11,705 bases of DNA from Treponema sp. (GCA_031259035.1 JAIRLZ010000032.1:1-11705), one strand, 5' to 3'. Shown: positions 1 through 6,602, counted from the first letter of the stretch. A program made the numbers and translations. The notes: generated by a model not told the origin, from the sequence alone.

Positions 1-261
1 GACACTTTGCCGCTAGGGGACGTGGACGCGCTGCTGGAGTTTGAGTTGAAATACCAGGCGTTTGGCGCCGAGGCTTCCGGCGGGCGGGTGTGGACCATCA
101 GGAACGGGCTGTACAACGCCCCTGACGACGCGCCGGAGTATGACGGCGCCGGCGAGGCCACCGGCAGGGGCGTGAGCGCGGGGAGCCACATCCCGGTCAA
201 ATTCGGCGCCGGCGCCCCGCCGGACAAAAAGAACGAAGGAACGGTAATCATTACCAAGTGA
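1..261 (+). CDS. Unrecognised protein, C-terminal part only
   Basis: The reading frame is already open at base 1 and runs to a TGA at 259-261, so this is the last 86 or so codons of a longer gene that begins outside the window. A TTG at base 7 could be read as a start, but it has no room for a ribosome binding site and the frame is open before it. The peptide is polar and rich in Gly, Ala and Asp, has no hydrophobic segment, and ends in a short beta-like run (GTVIITK). That composition suits the end of an exported or surface domain, but I recognise no family and assign no function. Codon use, with GC-rich third positions, resembles the other genes in the window, which supports real coding. 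A hairpin with a short T run follows at 331-355. Confidence 0.55.
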   Translation, partial: DTLPLGDVDALLEFELKYQAFGAEASGGRVWTIRNGLYNAPDDAPEYDGAGEATGRGVSAGSHIPVKFGAGAPPDKKNEGTVIITK

Positions 262-278
262 CGCGGGACCTTCGGCGC

Positions 279-302
279 CGCGTCATGAAGGCGCCTGACG
301 CG
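279..302. other. Small hairpin after the first gene
   Basis: CGCGTCA (279-285) is the exact reverse complement of TGACGCG (296-302), with a 10-base loop. It begins 18 bases after the stop of the first gene. No T run follows, so it may be only a 3' end structure of that message. Confidence 0.35.
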
Positions 303-330
303 ACATCATACACGTAAGGAACTGTTCATA

Positions 331-355
331 AACAACATGCACAGCATGTTGTTTT
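331..355 (+). terminator. Likely intrinsic terminator of the first gene
   Basis: AACAACATGC (331-340) and GCATGTTGTT (344-353) form a perfect 10-bp stem with a 3-base loop. The stem ends in T residues and is followed by TT and an AT-rich stretch. It lies about 70 bases after the stop of the first gene. The T run is short, so termination may be partial. Confidence 0.5.
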
Positions 356-361
356 AATTAG

Positions 362-403
362 GCTGTTCCAAAACGCGCCTTATGGCGTCAGTTTTGGAAC
401 AGC
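362..403. repeat. Inverted repeat, CTGTTCCAAAAC family, copy 1
   Basis: GCTGTTCCAAAAC (362-374) pairs perfectly with GTTTTGGAACAGC (391-403). A smaller CGCC/GGCG stem lies inside at 376-387, so the whole element can fold as one long hairpin. The arms share 12 bases with those of the hairpin at 476-538 while the inner sequences differ. That points to a dispersed palindromic element rather than two unrelated terminators. No strong T run flanks it on either strand. Confidence 0.7.
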
Positions 404-475
404 TTCTTACCCCTGGAGAACATTAGATAAGCCACAAATGCTAGACCCATAAAGAATTGGCAATTTTCTCCAAAA

Positions 476-538
476 GCCTGTTCCAAAACTAACCCGAACC
501 GCAGGTTCGCAACCGCAGGTTCGCGTTTTGGAACAGGC
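476..538 (-). terminator. Inverted repeat, copy 2, probable terminator of the decarboxylase gene
   Basis: GCCTGTTCCAAAAC (476-489) pairs perfectly with GTTTTGGAACAGGC (525-538). It begins about 10 bases beyond the decarboxylase stop, reading the minus strand, and is followed on that strand by TTTT, as expected of an intrinsic terminator with an unusually large loop. The loop holds a perfect 14-base tandem duplication (497-510 and 511-524, AACCGCAGGTTCGC) and a small GAACC/GGTTC hairpin at 496-508. The arms match those at 362-403. Confidence 0.6.
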
Positions 539-547
539 TCAGGTGAT

Positions 548-1720
548 TTACGGCATAACATACGTCTTTAGCGGAGCGAAGCCGTTGAAACCCACGGAGG
601 CGTAGCTTGCCGTGTATGCGCCGGCTGAAAGAAAGTACACGCGGTCGCCGATGGCGAGATCAACGGGCAATTTATACTTGTAGTCCTCGTAGAGAATGTC
701 CATACTGTCGCACGTTGGACCCGCGAGGATCGCCTCGGCTTCTTTGCAAAAGGGCGAGTCCTTGCTGGTGACAATCGGGTATTTGATGGCTTCATTCAGC
801 GTTTCTATGAGTCCATTGAACTTGCCGGCGTCGAGATAGACCCAGCGGTTCAGCGCGGCGTTGCTTTTGCGGGAAATGAGCGCCACTTCCGAAATAAGGA
901 TGCCGCCGTTTCCGGTTAGGGAGCGTCCGGTCTCAAGTATAATTGAGGGAAAATCTTTGCCAAAGGCGTTGGTGAGATACCGATGGATTTCAGCGGCGTA
1001 TTCGCTCAACTTGTTGGCTGGCTGCAAGTATGGCGCCGGAAAACCGCCGCCCATGTTTATCATGTCAAGGTGAACGCCTTCTTCTTCCTCAAGGATGGAT
1101 GCAAGGTACTTGGTCTTGGCGATGGCGTCGTCCCACTGGCCGATGTCCCGTTGCTGGCTGCCCACATGGAAGGATATGCCATACGGCGTTAGTCCAAAAT
1201 CCCGCGCCGCAACCAAAAGATCGTACGCCATGTCGGAATGGCAGCCGAACTTTCTGGACAGGGGCCAGTCAGCGGCGGATGAGTTTTCAACCATGATGCG
1301 GACATAAACCTTTGAACCCGGAGCCGCGGACGCTATGTTTTTCAGGTCTTCTTCACTGTCTGTAACGAACAAGCGTACGCCTTTTTCGTAAAAATACGCA
1401 ATGTCCTTGAGTTTCTTGATCGTATTCCCGAAAGAAACACGCGCCGGATCTATGTTGAGGGCAAGAATCATATCAAGCTCCGGTCTGGACGCGAGGTCGA
1501 AATTGGCGCCTAATTCCGCAAGCGCGGACACAATGGCGCGTTCGGGATTCGCCTTCACCGCATAGTATATCTGACTATAGGGAAACAATTCGCGAAGCGT
1601 CGCGTAATTGTCCTTTATTGTTTGGAGATTGATGACGATGCACGGCGTTTCAAGATCACGAGAAAACTCAAGGAAACGTCTCCAATCAGCGTCGGATATA
1701 AATTCAGATCTGTTTATCAT
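548..1720 (-). CDS. PLP-dependent ornithine/lysine-type decarboxylase (alanine racemase fold)
   Basis: This enzyme should decarboxylate ornithine and/or lysine to putrescine or cadaverine in the cytoplasm. From the chosen ATG it has 390 residues, normal for eukaryotic-type (fold III) decarboxylases. Visible motifs are YAVKAN with the PLP lysine at 56, HVGSQ at 185-189, the Gly-rich phosphate loop MGGGFP near 223-228, ETGR at 263-266 where the family usually has EPGR, and GPTCDSMD with the catalytic cysteine at 337. I chose the ATG at 1720 because AAGG lies 7 bases upstream, the protein then starts like its family, and the upstream extension (TTG at 1828) would have to read through a perfect 14-bp leader hairpin and a promoter-like sequence. 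A terminator hairpin follows at 476-538. Ornithine versus lysine preference cannot be read by eye. A diaminopimelate decarboxylase is less likely given the CDSMD site and short length. Confidence 0.88.
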   Translation of the reverse strand: MINRSEFISDADWRRFLEFSRDLETPCIVINLQTIKDNYATLRELFPYSQIYYAVKANPERAIVSALAELGANFDLASRPELDMILALNIDPARVSFGNTIKKLKDIAYFYEKGVRLFVTDSEEDLKNIASAAPGSKVYVRIMVENSSAADWPLSRKFGCHSDMAYDLLVAARDFGLTPYGISFHVGSQQRDIGQWDDAIAKTKYLASILEEEEGVHLDMINMGGGFPAPYLQPANKLSEYAAEIHRYLTNAFGKDFPSIILETGRSLTGNGGILISEVALISRKSNAALNRWVYLDAGKFNGLIETLNEAIKYPIVTSKDSPFCKEAEAILAGPTCDSMDILYEDYKYKLPVDLAIGDRVYFLSAGAYTASYASVGFNGFAPLKTYVMP

Positions 1721-1737
1721 GTAAAAACCTTTTGCTT

Positions 1738-1785
1738 GAGGCTTTTTCAGAACGCGCGTGAGGTCCGCAAATCTGAAAAAGCCTC
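1738..1785 (-). repeat. Perfect inverted repeat in the decarboxylase leader
   Basis: GAGGCTTTTTCAGA (1738-1751) is the exact reverse complement of TCTGAAAAAGCCTC (1772-1785), with a 20-base loop. It sits 18 bases upstream of the chosen decarboxylase ATG, so it would form a stable 5' leader hairpin ending just before the ribosome binding site. It may influence translation or mRNA stability, or be another dispersed palindrome. Confidence 0.65.
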
Positions 1786-1799
1786 TCTTCAAATACGAT

Positions 1800-1828
1800 A
1801 TTGTTACGATACTAATCATTTTGGTCAA
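1800..1828 (-). promoter_or_regulatory. Possible promoter of the decarboxylase gene
   Basis: On the minus strand TTGACC (1828-1823) is a good -35 box. With a 17-base spacer it reaches AACAAT (1805-1800), a 4/6 match to the -10 consensus. The start of transcription would fall near 1793, just upstream of the leader hairpin. The weak -10 makes this tentative. Confidence 0.35.
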
Positions 1829-1844
1829 GATGTGATATAGTAGA

Positions 1845-1874
1845 GTTGTTCAGAAACTTCAGTTTCTGAACAAC
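1845..1874. repeat. Perfect palindrome between divergent genes
   Basis: GTTGTTCAGAAACT (1845-1858) and AGTTTCTGAACAAC (1861-1874) are exact reverse complements separated by two bases. The element lies between the divergent decarboxylase and YprB-like genes, where no terminator is expected. The arms contain TGTTCAGAAAC, matching the TGTTCNNAAAC pattern of the hairpins at 362-403 and 476-538. It could be a member of that repeat family or a two-fold protein-binding site. Confidence 0.65.
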
Positions 1875-1939
1875 AACCGCGCTTAAAAACAACAAAAAAT
1901 GCGGATTTCATTAAGAAACCCTCATTTTTTGGGAGGCTT

Positions 1940-3292
1940 GTGAAAGAACCAACCGGGGTATTGAACAAGTCCAGTGAGCATGAGAAAAATATGGGGCATA
2001 GTTTAAGGGATCGTTTGCAAGCCATTAAATCTCTGAAAATGGAAGCGGGGCTGAAAAAAGCCGTTTCCAAAGACGCTCTTTCCAGCGCGAACGCCGCTGA
2101 CGCGGGCGCCGCGTCCATAGGCGCCGCCTCAGCGGACGCGATTCCACCCGGTTGGCTTTCCGTCGCCGGTTTGGTGAAAAAGCGCGTTCTGACGCTGGAC
2201 ATGCCCGCTCCTGTTCCGGACTTAACAAAGACCGTCCGGCAGTCCTTGGCGATTCTGACGCCGGATTTGCTCCACGCTTTCCATGCGGATTATGCGTATG
2301 AGGATTTCGTTTTTTTTGACCTTGAAACAACCGGACTTTCAAGCGGCGCCGGCACGCTCGCCTTTATCGCGGCTTTTGGACGCCTCAAGAAAGCGCGGCG
2401 CGGGTACGCCTTGCAGTGCGCCCAGTATCTTTTGCTTGATTATCCTGGTGAAAATGATTTTCTGGAAGCGGCGCTTGGCGCGTTGCGCGGCGAATTTGAC
2501 GCGCCTTTCATCGTCACTTACAATGGCAAATGTTTTGACAGCCAGATATTGAAAACCCGCTGCCTTATGAACGCCATCGCTCCGCCTGTTTTTCGCCATG
2601 TCGACCTGCTCCACCCGGCGCGGCGTCTATGGAAACGGACGCTTTCTTCCTGCTCCCAGTCCGAGATCGAAACAGCCGTTCTGGGACTGGACAGAACCGG
2701 CGACATATCCGGCGCGTTTGCCCCGGACATATGGTTTTCCTTTCTGAGAACCGGCGAATGGGAGCCGCTTTTGGGAATGTGCGATCACAACAAAAGAGAC
2801 ATTTTTGGATTGGCGTCTATTTTCATCGCTTTTACCCATATTGCCGCGGCTCCCGCGCAATATATTGAGCGCTATGGGGTCGACAGGGAGCGTCTGGCGC
2901 TCCGTTGGCGTTCCGTCCTGAAACGCGGCGGCGCGGACGTTGAAGAGACGGTGCGCGGAACCGGCGGGGATCTCATCCGCGACGCATCGGAGCGGGGATG
3001 TCCGAAAGCCGCCCTTGTTCTGGCGTTTGACCGCATGAGAGCGGGCGCCTTTGAGGAAGGGCGTCAACGGCTTTTGGCGGCAGCCGTGGCGGCGGACTTT
3101 CCTGACGCCGTTAAAGCGCGCGCACTGCGAGGGCTGGCCATTGACGCTGAGCGCCGCCTGAAAGACCGGGGAAAAGCTTTGGCGTATGTTGAACAAGGTC
3201 TTGCGTTGAGCGGCGTTGGAAGCGTGGCGCGGGTGGATTTTGAGCGTAGGAAGGAGCGGCTTCTGAAAAAATTGAAGTTGGGGGCAAGATAA
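1940..3292 (+). CDS. YprB-like RNase H-fold exonuclease domain protein
   Basis: The 450-residue protein carries an RNase_H_2/YprB-type DEDD nuclease domain at about residues 118-300. Visible motifs are FFDLETTGLSSGAG with D127 and E129, TYNGKCFD with D200, the DLLHPARRLW segment near 222-231 followed by a Cys/Ser-rich turn, and CDHNKRDI with D287. These acidic residues should bind two metal ions for 3'-5' nuclease action on a substrate I cannot name. Residues 46-70 are an Ala-rich linker, and about 330-450 are helical and TPR-like. The GTG start follows GGGAGG with only three spacer bases; an ATG at 1991 is a weaker alternative without a clear ribosome binding site. The gene is divergent from the decarboxylase, and no terminator was seen after it. 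Family assignment is firm; the cellular role is unknown. Confidence 0.85.
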   Translation: MKEPTGVLNKSSEHEKNMGHSLRDRLQAIKSLKMEAGLKKAVSKDALSSANAADAGAASIGAASADAIPPGWLSVAGLVKKRVLTLDMPAPVPDLTKTVRQSLAILTPDLLHAFHADYAYEDFVFFDLETTGLSSGAGTLAFIAAFGRLKKARRGYALQCAQYLLLDYPGENDFLEAALGALRGEFDAPFIVTYNGKCFDSQILKTRCLMNAIAPPVFRHVDLLHPARRLWKRTLSSCSQSEIETAVLGLDRTGDISGAFAPDIWFSFLRTGEWEPLLGMCDHNKRDIFGLASIFIAFTHIAAAPAQYIERYGVDRERLALRWRSVLKRGGADVEETVRGTGGDLIRDASERGCPKAALVLAFDRMRAGAFEEGRQRLLAAAVAADFPDAVKARALRGLAIDAERRLKDRGKALAYVEQGLALSGVGSVARVDFERRKERLLKKLKLGAR

Positions 3293-3408
3293 CGGAGATG
3301 GAACGGCGCATCGCCTGCGGCAAGCGGCCGCCAGCCTCCGAAACGCCTCATTTGGGACGCCTCCTTATGGAGGGTGCGCCGCATGAAGGCCACGGTCTTG
3401 TCCCGCCG

Positions 3409-3510
3409 CGCCGCTTTCTCCACGTCAATGGCGTTGAAACGGCGGCGGTAGGCCCCGCCTATGTCCGTGAAGCCGCCGGCAACGAACACCTGCGCCCCGT
3501 ATTCGCGCTT
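3409..3510 (-). pseudogene. Remnant resembling one delta-60 (DUF5122) beta-propeller repeat
   Basis: On the minus strand, just after a TGA at 3513-3511, one frame reads VFVAGGFTDIGG followed by AYRRRFNAID. This closely fits the delta-60 repeat pattern, in which a V-x-V-G-G-x-F-T-x-I-G-G run is followed about eight residues later by an A-x-D/N. Proteins of that family carry many such repeats and are usually exported. Here only one repeat is visible, with no start signal. The frame then runs on without recognisable sequence into the antisense of the YprB-like gene. It looks like a leftover of a lost gene. The match is from memory of the family consensus, so a chance resemblance is possible. Confidence 0.4.
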
Positions 3511-3514
3511 TCAC

Positions 3515-3543
3515 TTGCCGTTTTCTCAAAAAAAGAGTATACT
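3515..3543 (+). promoter_or_regulatory. Promoter of the membrane protein-miaB gene run
   Basis: TTGCCG (3515-3520) and TATACT (3538-3543) are separated by exactly 17 bases, a strong housekeeping-type promoter. Transcription would begin near 3550, giving a leader of about 45 bases before the GTG at 3595. The spacer is A-rich. Confidence 0.7.
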
Positions 3544-3546
3544 CTT
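3533..3546. promoter_or_regulatory. 14-bp perfect palindrome over the -10 box (candidate operator)
   Basis: AAGAGTATACTCTT is its own reverse complement and spans the whole TATACT -10 box. A dimeric repressor bound here would block RNA polymerase. No regulator gene is adjacent, so the role is inference. Confidence 0.4.
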
Positions 3547-3594
3547 AGAAATGTTAGAAATAGCGAGTGTTATCGACATAAAAGGAGGATCATC

Positions 3595-3957
3595 GTGAGC
3601 AACGATATAACGCCGTATGAATCGGCAAGCAGTTTGTCGAAAAAAGGCGTCGTCGCGGTAGGATGCATTGCCGGCGGCATAGGCTTGTTTATATTGGGAA
3701 GTTTGTCTCCGGTTGCGGGTATTGTCGCCGGGGCAATCGCCGGTGTGGTGGGACTATGCGCGTTGGCTTCAAAAGACCCAGCTGACAAGACGCCGGGCGC
3801 GATTGTAACAGGAGCGGGGGCGTTAAGCATAGTGTCAAAGTTGCCGTTTATCGGATTTTTGGCGAAACCTTTTCTTGGATTGGGAGCGATCTTCTTGCTG
3901 GGTGTAGGCATCTGGAACGGCTTCAAATTTCTCAAAGGGTTAAAAGCCAGATCTTAA
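3595..3957 (+). CDS. Small glycine-rich inner membrane protein, function unknown
   Basis: The 120-residue protein starts at a GTG with AGGAGG six bases upstream, the best ribosome binding site in the region. The frame is open for 99 codons further upstream, but that part overlaps the promoter and is unlikely to be translated. After a polar N-terminus of about 18 residues there are three hydrophobic stretches, at about 19-58 (probably two helices joined by a short turn), 68-82 and 86-110. They are rich in Gly, Ala, Val and Ile, and the C-terminus is basic (KGLKARS). This suggests a three- or four-helix membrane protein with its C-terminus in the cytoplasm. I recognise no family. The gene ends 8 bases before miaB and is probably co-transcribed with it from the promoter at 3515-3543. 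Confidence 0.8.
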   Translation: MSNDITPYESASSLSKKGVVAVGCIAGGIGLFILGSLSPVAGIVAGAIAGVVGLCALASKDPADKTPGAIVTGAGALSIVSKLPFIGFLAKPFLGLGAIFLLGVGIWNGFKFLKGLKARS

Positions 3958-3965
3958 AGCGCGCG

Positions 3966-5330
3966 TTGAAATACTTCTTTGAAACCTACGGCTGTCAAAT
4001 GAACACTGCGGAGTCCGCCGCTCTTGCGATGACGCTGAAAGAGCGCGGCTGGGAGTCCGCGGACACCGCTGAGGCTGCGGAGCTTGTGTTGATAAATACA
4101 TGCTCGGTGCGCGCTACCGCCGAACAGCGGGTGTTTGGCCGCCTCGCGCTCTACGCCGCGGAAAAGAAAAAGCGCTCCGCCGGATTTACGCTGGTAGTCG
4201 CGGGGTGCATGGCGTCCCGGTTGGGGGAGACGCTTAAAGAGAAGGCGCCGGCTGTGGACTATGTTATGGGTACGGACGCGCGCTCAACCTTCCCCTTGAT
4301 TCTGGAAGCGGTTGAAAAAGGCGCCGCCAACGGCGCGGCGCGCGGCGCGTCCGTCGCCTACGGCGAAAAACCGGCGTTTTCTTTTTCCGCGTTTCATGCG
4401 GAAGCGGACGGCGTCCGCAGTTTCGTCCCCATCATGCATGGATGCGACAATTTTTGCGCGTACTGCATCGTCCCGTACGTGCGCGGCAGGGAAATCTCCC
4501 GCGATCCCGCTTCAATTCTCGCGGAGATTCGGCTGTTGGCGGAGAGGGGCGTACGGGAAATCACCCTCTTGGGGCAAAATGTCAACTCGTATCGCTGGGA
4601 AGACGACGTAAAAAGACAAAAGATTGATTTTCCCGCGTTGCTTGAGATGGTCGCCGATGAGATGGAAAAAACAGATGGGAAGATCCGGTGGGCGCGGTTT
4701 CTGTCGAGCCACCCAAAAGACCTTTCCTCAAAAGCGATACAGGTTATGGCCGGACGCCGTGTGTATTGCAGGCACCTGCACCTGTGCGTACAGCATGGCT
4801 CCAACGCGACGCTTGCCGCCATGAACCGCGCATACACGCGGGAGCGGTACCTTGAGCTGGTTGCGGAACTACGGGAAGCGATGCCCGGCATAAGTCTTTC
4901 AACGGATCTGCTTATCGGCTTTCCGGGTGAAACGGAAGAAAACGTTGAGGAAACGCTCGCCCTTATGGAACAGGTGAAATTTCTTTACTCGTATATGTAC
5001 CATTACAATCCACGCGAGGGAACCGCGGCCTACGCGCTGCCGGATCGCGTTCCGGATGCCATAAAACAAAAACGGCTTGCCAAGGTTATTGCATTACAGA
5101 AACAACATACGGTAGAATTGCTTCAGGCGCGTATCGGCGCGAAAGCGACCGTTTTAATAGAGGGCGTCTCCCGCAAAAGCAAGGATGAGCTTATGTGCCG
5201 CACCGAGCGGGACGAGATGGTCGTGGCGCCCGGCGATTCTTCGCTCATAGGGGAATTCGCCGAAGTGACGCTTTCTGTATTACGGGGAAATACATTTCGA
5301 GCAAAGGAGGCGCGGATTCTGATCCGCTGA
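3966..5330 (+). CDS. miaB: MiaB, tRNA-2-methylthio-N6-dimethylallyladenosine synthase
   Basis: This radical SAM methylthiotransferase converts i6A37 to ms2i6A37 in tRNAs that read codons starting with U. The 454 residues match the family length. The N-terminal UPF0004 domain has its three cluster ligands at C10 (ETYGCQMN), C46 (INTCSVR) and C81 (AGCMA). The radical SAM motif CDNFCAYC supplies C160, C164 and C167. The stretch LLGQNVNSYRW follows, and the last 65 or so residues form the TRAM RNA-binding domain. The start is TTG at 3966: the next methionine, residue 12, would remove C10. The ribosome binding site is weak, so translation may be coupled to the gene ending 8 bases upstream. Residues 118-130 are an Ala/Gly-rich insertion. 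The MtaB and RimO relatives are less likely given the NTCSVR and LLGQNVNSY sequences. Confidence 0.95.
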   Translation: MKYFFETYGCQMNTAESAALAMTLKERGWESADTAEAAELVLINTCSVRATAEQRVFGRLALYAAEKKKRSAGFTLVVAGCMASRLGETLKEKAPAVDYVMGTDARSTFPLILEAVEKGAANGAARGASVAYGEKPAFSFSAFHAEADGVRSFVPIMHGCDNFCAYCIVPYVRGREISRDPASILAEIRLLAERGVREITLLGQNVNSYRWEDDVKRQKIDFPALLEMVADEMEKTDGKIRWARFLSSHPKDLSSKAIQVMAGRRVYCRHLHLCVQHGSNATLAAMNRAYTRERYLELVAELREAMPGISLSTDLLIGFPGETEENVEETLALMEQVKFLYSYMYHYNPREGTAAYALPDRVPDAIKQKRLAKVIALQKQHTVELLQARIGAKATVLIEGVSRKSKDELMCRTERDEMVVAPGDSSLIGEFAEVTLSVLRGNTFRAKEARILIR

Positions 5331-5337
5331 AAGGCAT

Positions 5338-5661
5338 ATGTGGCGATTAATAGGCATAGTGATTGTGTTGTTGATCTATTTGATCTTCATCATTCTCAAT
5401 CAGGATACAAGGGGCGTTGTGTCCCTCGGGTTTACGAGGTTTGAAGGCGTACATACGTACATCATCACCTCTTTCGCTTTTGGGGCGGGCGTCATAATCG
5501 CGGAAATTTTCTCCATTATCGCCCGTTTTAAAAGACACAAGAAGCGAAAGATAAAGGCCGCCAAAATGTCGGCGGGCGCGATAGCCGGCGCGATGAGGGA
5601 CGCGGAAGCCGTGTCCATTGACTCGGCGGAAAAAAACGTTGATGCTGACAAAAAAGAATAA
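5338..5661 (+). CDS. LapA-like small membrane protein
   Basis: The 107-residue protein has two membrane helices, at about 4-20 and 42-62. Between them lies a short loop starting LNQDTRGVVSLGF, and after them a basic patch (RFKRHKKRKIK) and a charged tail. This arrangement, including the Asn at the end of helix 1, resembles the LapA (DUF1049) domain, which in other bacteria helps lipopolysaccharide assembly. Treponemes lack classical LPS, so the role here is open. The ATG lies 7 bases after the miaB stop, behind AAAGG with a short spacer. The stop codon overlaps the next ATG by one base (TAATG), indicating an operon. The LapA call is by pattern only and is weaker than the membrane topology call. 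Confidence 0.72.
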   Translation: MWRLIGIVIVLLIYLIFIILNQDTRGVVSLGFTRFEGVHTYIITSFAFGAGVIIAEIFSIIARFKRHKKRKIKAAKMSAGAIAGAMRDAEAVSIDSAEKNVDADKKE

Positions 5662-6602
5662 TGCTTCGGATGAAAAAAGACGCCTGTATCGGAGTCCGCG
5701 GGCGCCTGCGTAATATTGCGATCCTGCGGGGCAACGCCGTGAAGGTGTGTTCATCTCTGTTTTTGCTTTTTTTTGTACGATACGGTTTTACAGAAAGCAT
5801 GGTAGTTGAGGTGTTGCGGTTTGAAAAAATCGCGGCGTCCTCATCTTCGGCAAGCGAGCGCAAGGCGGCTTACACCCAAATGGCGCGGCTTCTCTACCTT
5901 GCGGGCGACATGGAACGGGCTGCGGTTGCGTGGCAAAACGCCGCTTTGACCGACAAAAACAACCGTGATGACGCGGCGTTGCTCGAGGCCGCCGCCTGTT
6001 TCATTGCGATGGGCGCGTTTGATGCGGCAAGCGCGAATGTCAGAATGGCGCTGGTGTCCGGGAAAAGCTCGTCCGTCATCCCCAAAGCGCGTTATCTTGC
6101 CGCGACAATTGAGGCGTTCCGCGGATTTGACATTGCGCCGCTTATCGCCTTGCTTCCCGATCCCGCCTATGAACGGTACAAACCCTCCATCTATTATATA
6201 GCATGGAGAATAAGCGGGACCAGCGACTACAGAACAAAATTATTTTCCGAATATCCGAACAGCCCCGAAACGCTCTCCATCAAAGACGGAAAAACGGTAA
6301 GCGCTTTTCCGTCCGTCTTCTGGCAGTTCCTGCCCTCTGGCGCTGAAGAAGCGCCCCTTCCGTCTCAGATGGATATGCTCCAAGCCGGAATGTTCAGCGT
6401 GGAAAACAACGCTTTGTATCTCGTAAAGAGACTTATGACCGCAGGCTTTGAGGCTGAAACCGGCAAGAAGACCGTAAACGGCCGGTCCTATTGGGTTGTA
6501 TTGACTCCGGGCGGAGAAAACATCGCCATGAGCCTCGCCCGATTGAAAGCCGCCGGCTTTGACGCCTTTCCGGTGAAGCGGCCGTCATATGCGCCGGAGT
6601 GA
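5661..6602 (+). CDS. SPOR-domain protein with TPR-like region
   Basis: The 313-residue protein ends in a SPOR domain (about 236-306), with LQAGMFSVENNALYLVKRL at the start, YWVVLTPGG in the middle and a final AAGFDAFPV. SPOR domains bind denuded glycan strands of peptidoglycan, often at the division site. Residues 68-160 are Ala-rich paired helices like TPR repeats. A hydrophobic segment at 30-39, followed by polar sequence, looks like a signal peptide. The ATG at 5661 overlaps the previous stop, which suits translational coupling, but it leaves a 26-residue basic extension before the signal. A GTG at 5739 (residue 27) would give a compact signal peptide with MKV at its front and may be the true start. 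It is the last gene of the plus-strand run and faces accD. Confidence 0.82.
   Translation: MLRMKKDACIGVRGRLRNIAILRGNAVKVCSSLFLLFFVRYGFTESMVVEVLRFEKIAASSSSASERKAAYTQMARLLYLAGDMERAAVAWQNAALTDKNNRDDAALLEAAACFIAMGAFDAASANVRMALVSGKSSSVIPKARYLAATIEAFRGFDIAPLIALLPDPAYERYKPSIYYIAWRISGTSDYRTKLFSEYPNSPETLSIKDGKTVSAFPSVFWQFLPSGAEEAPLPSQMDMLQAGMFSVENNALYLVKRLMTAGFEAETGKKTVNGRSYWVVLTPGGENIAMSLARLKAAGFDAFPVKRPSYAPE

Noticed and set aside
497..524. Possible CRISPR array
   Set aside because: Only two 14-base units with no spacer between them. This is a tandem duplication in a hairpin loop.
2627..3196. 189-codon minus-strand open frame inside the YprB-like gene
   Set aside because: It is antisense to conserved nuclease motifs, and no start signal or domain is visible.
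3360..3373. CCTCC/GGAGG hairpin as terminator of the YprB-like gene
   Set aside because: A 5-bp stem with a TTAT loop and no T run on the plus strand. Too weak to call.
3298..3594. 99-codon upstream extension of the small membrane protein
   Set aside because: It would overlap the strong promoter at 3515-3543, and there is a near-perfect ribosome binding site at the internal GTG 3595. The extension lacks recognisable protein sequence.
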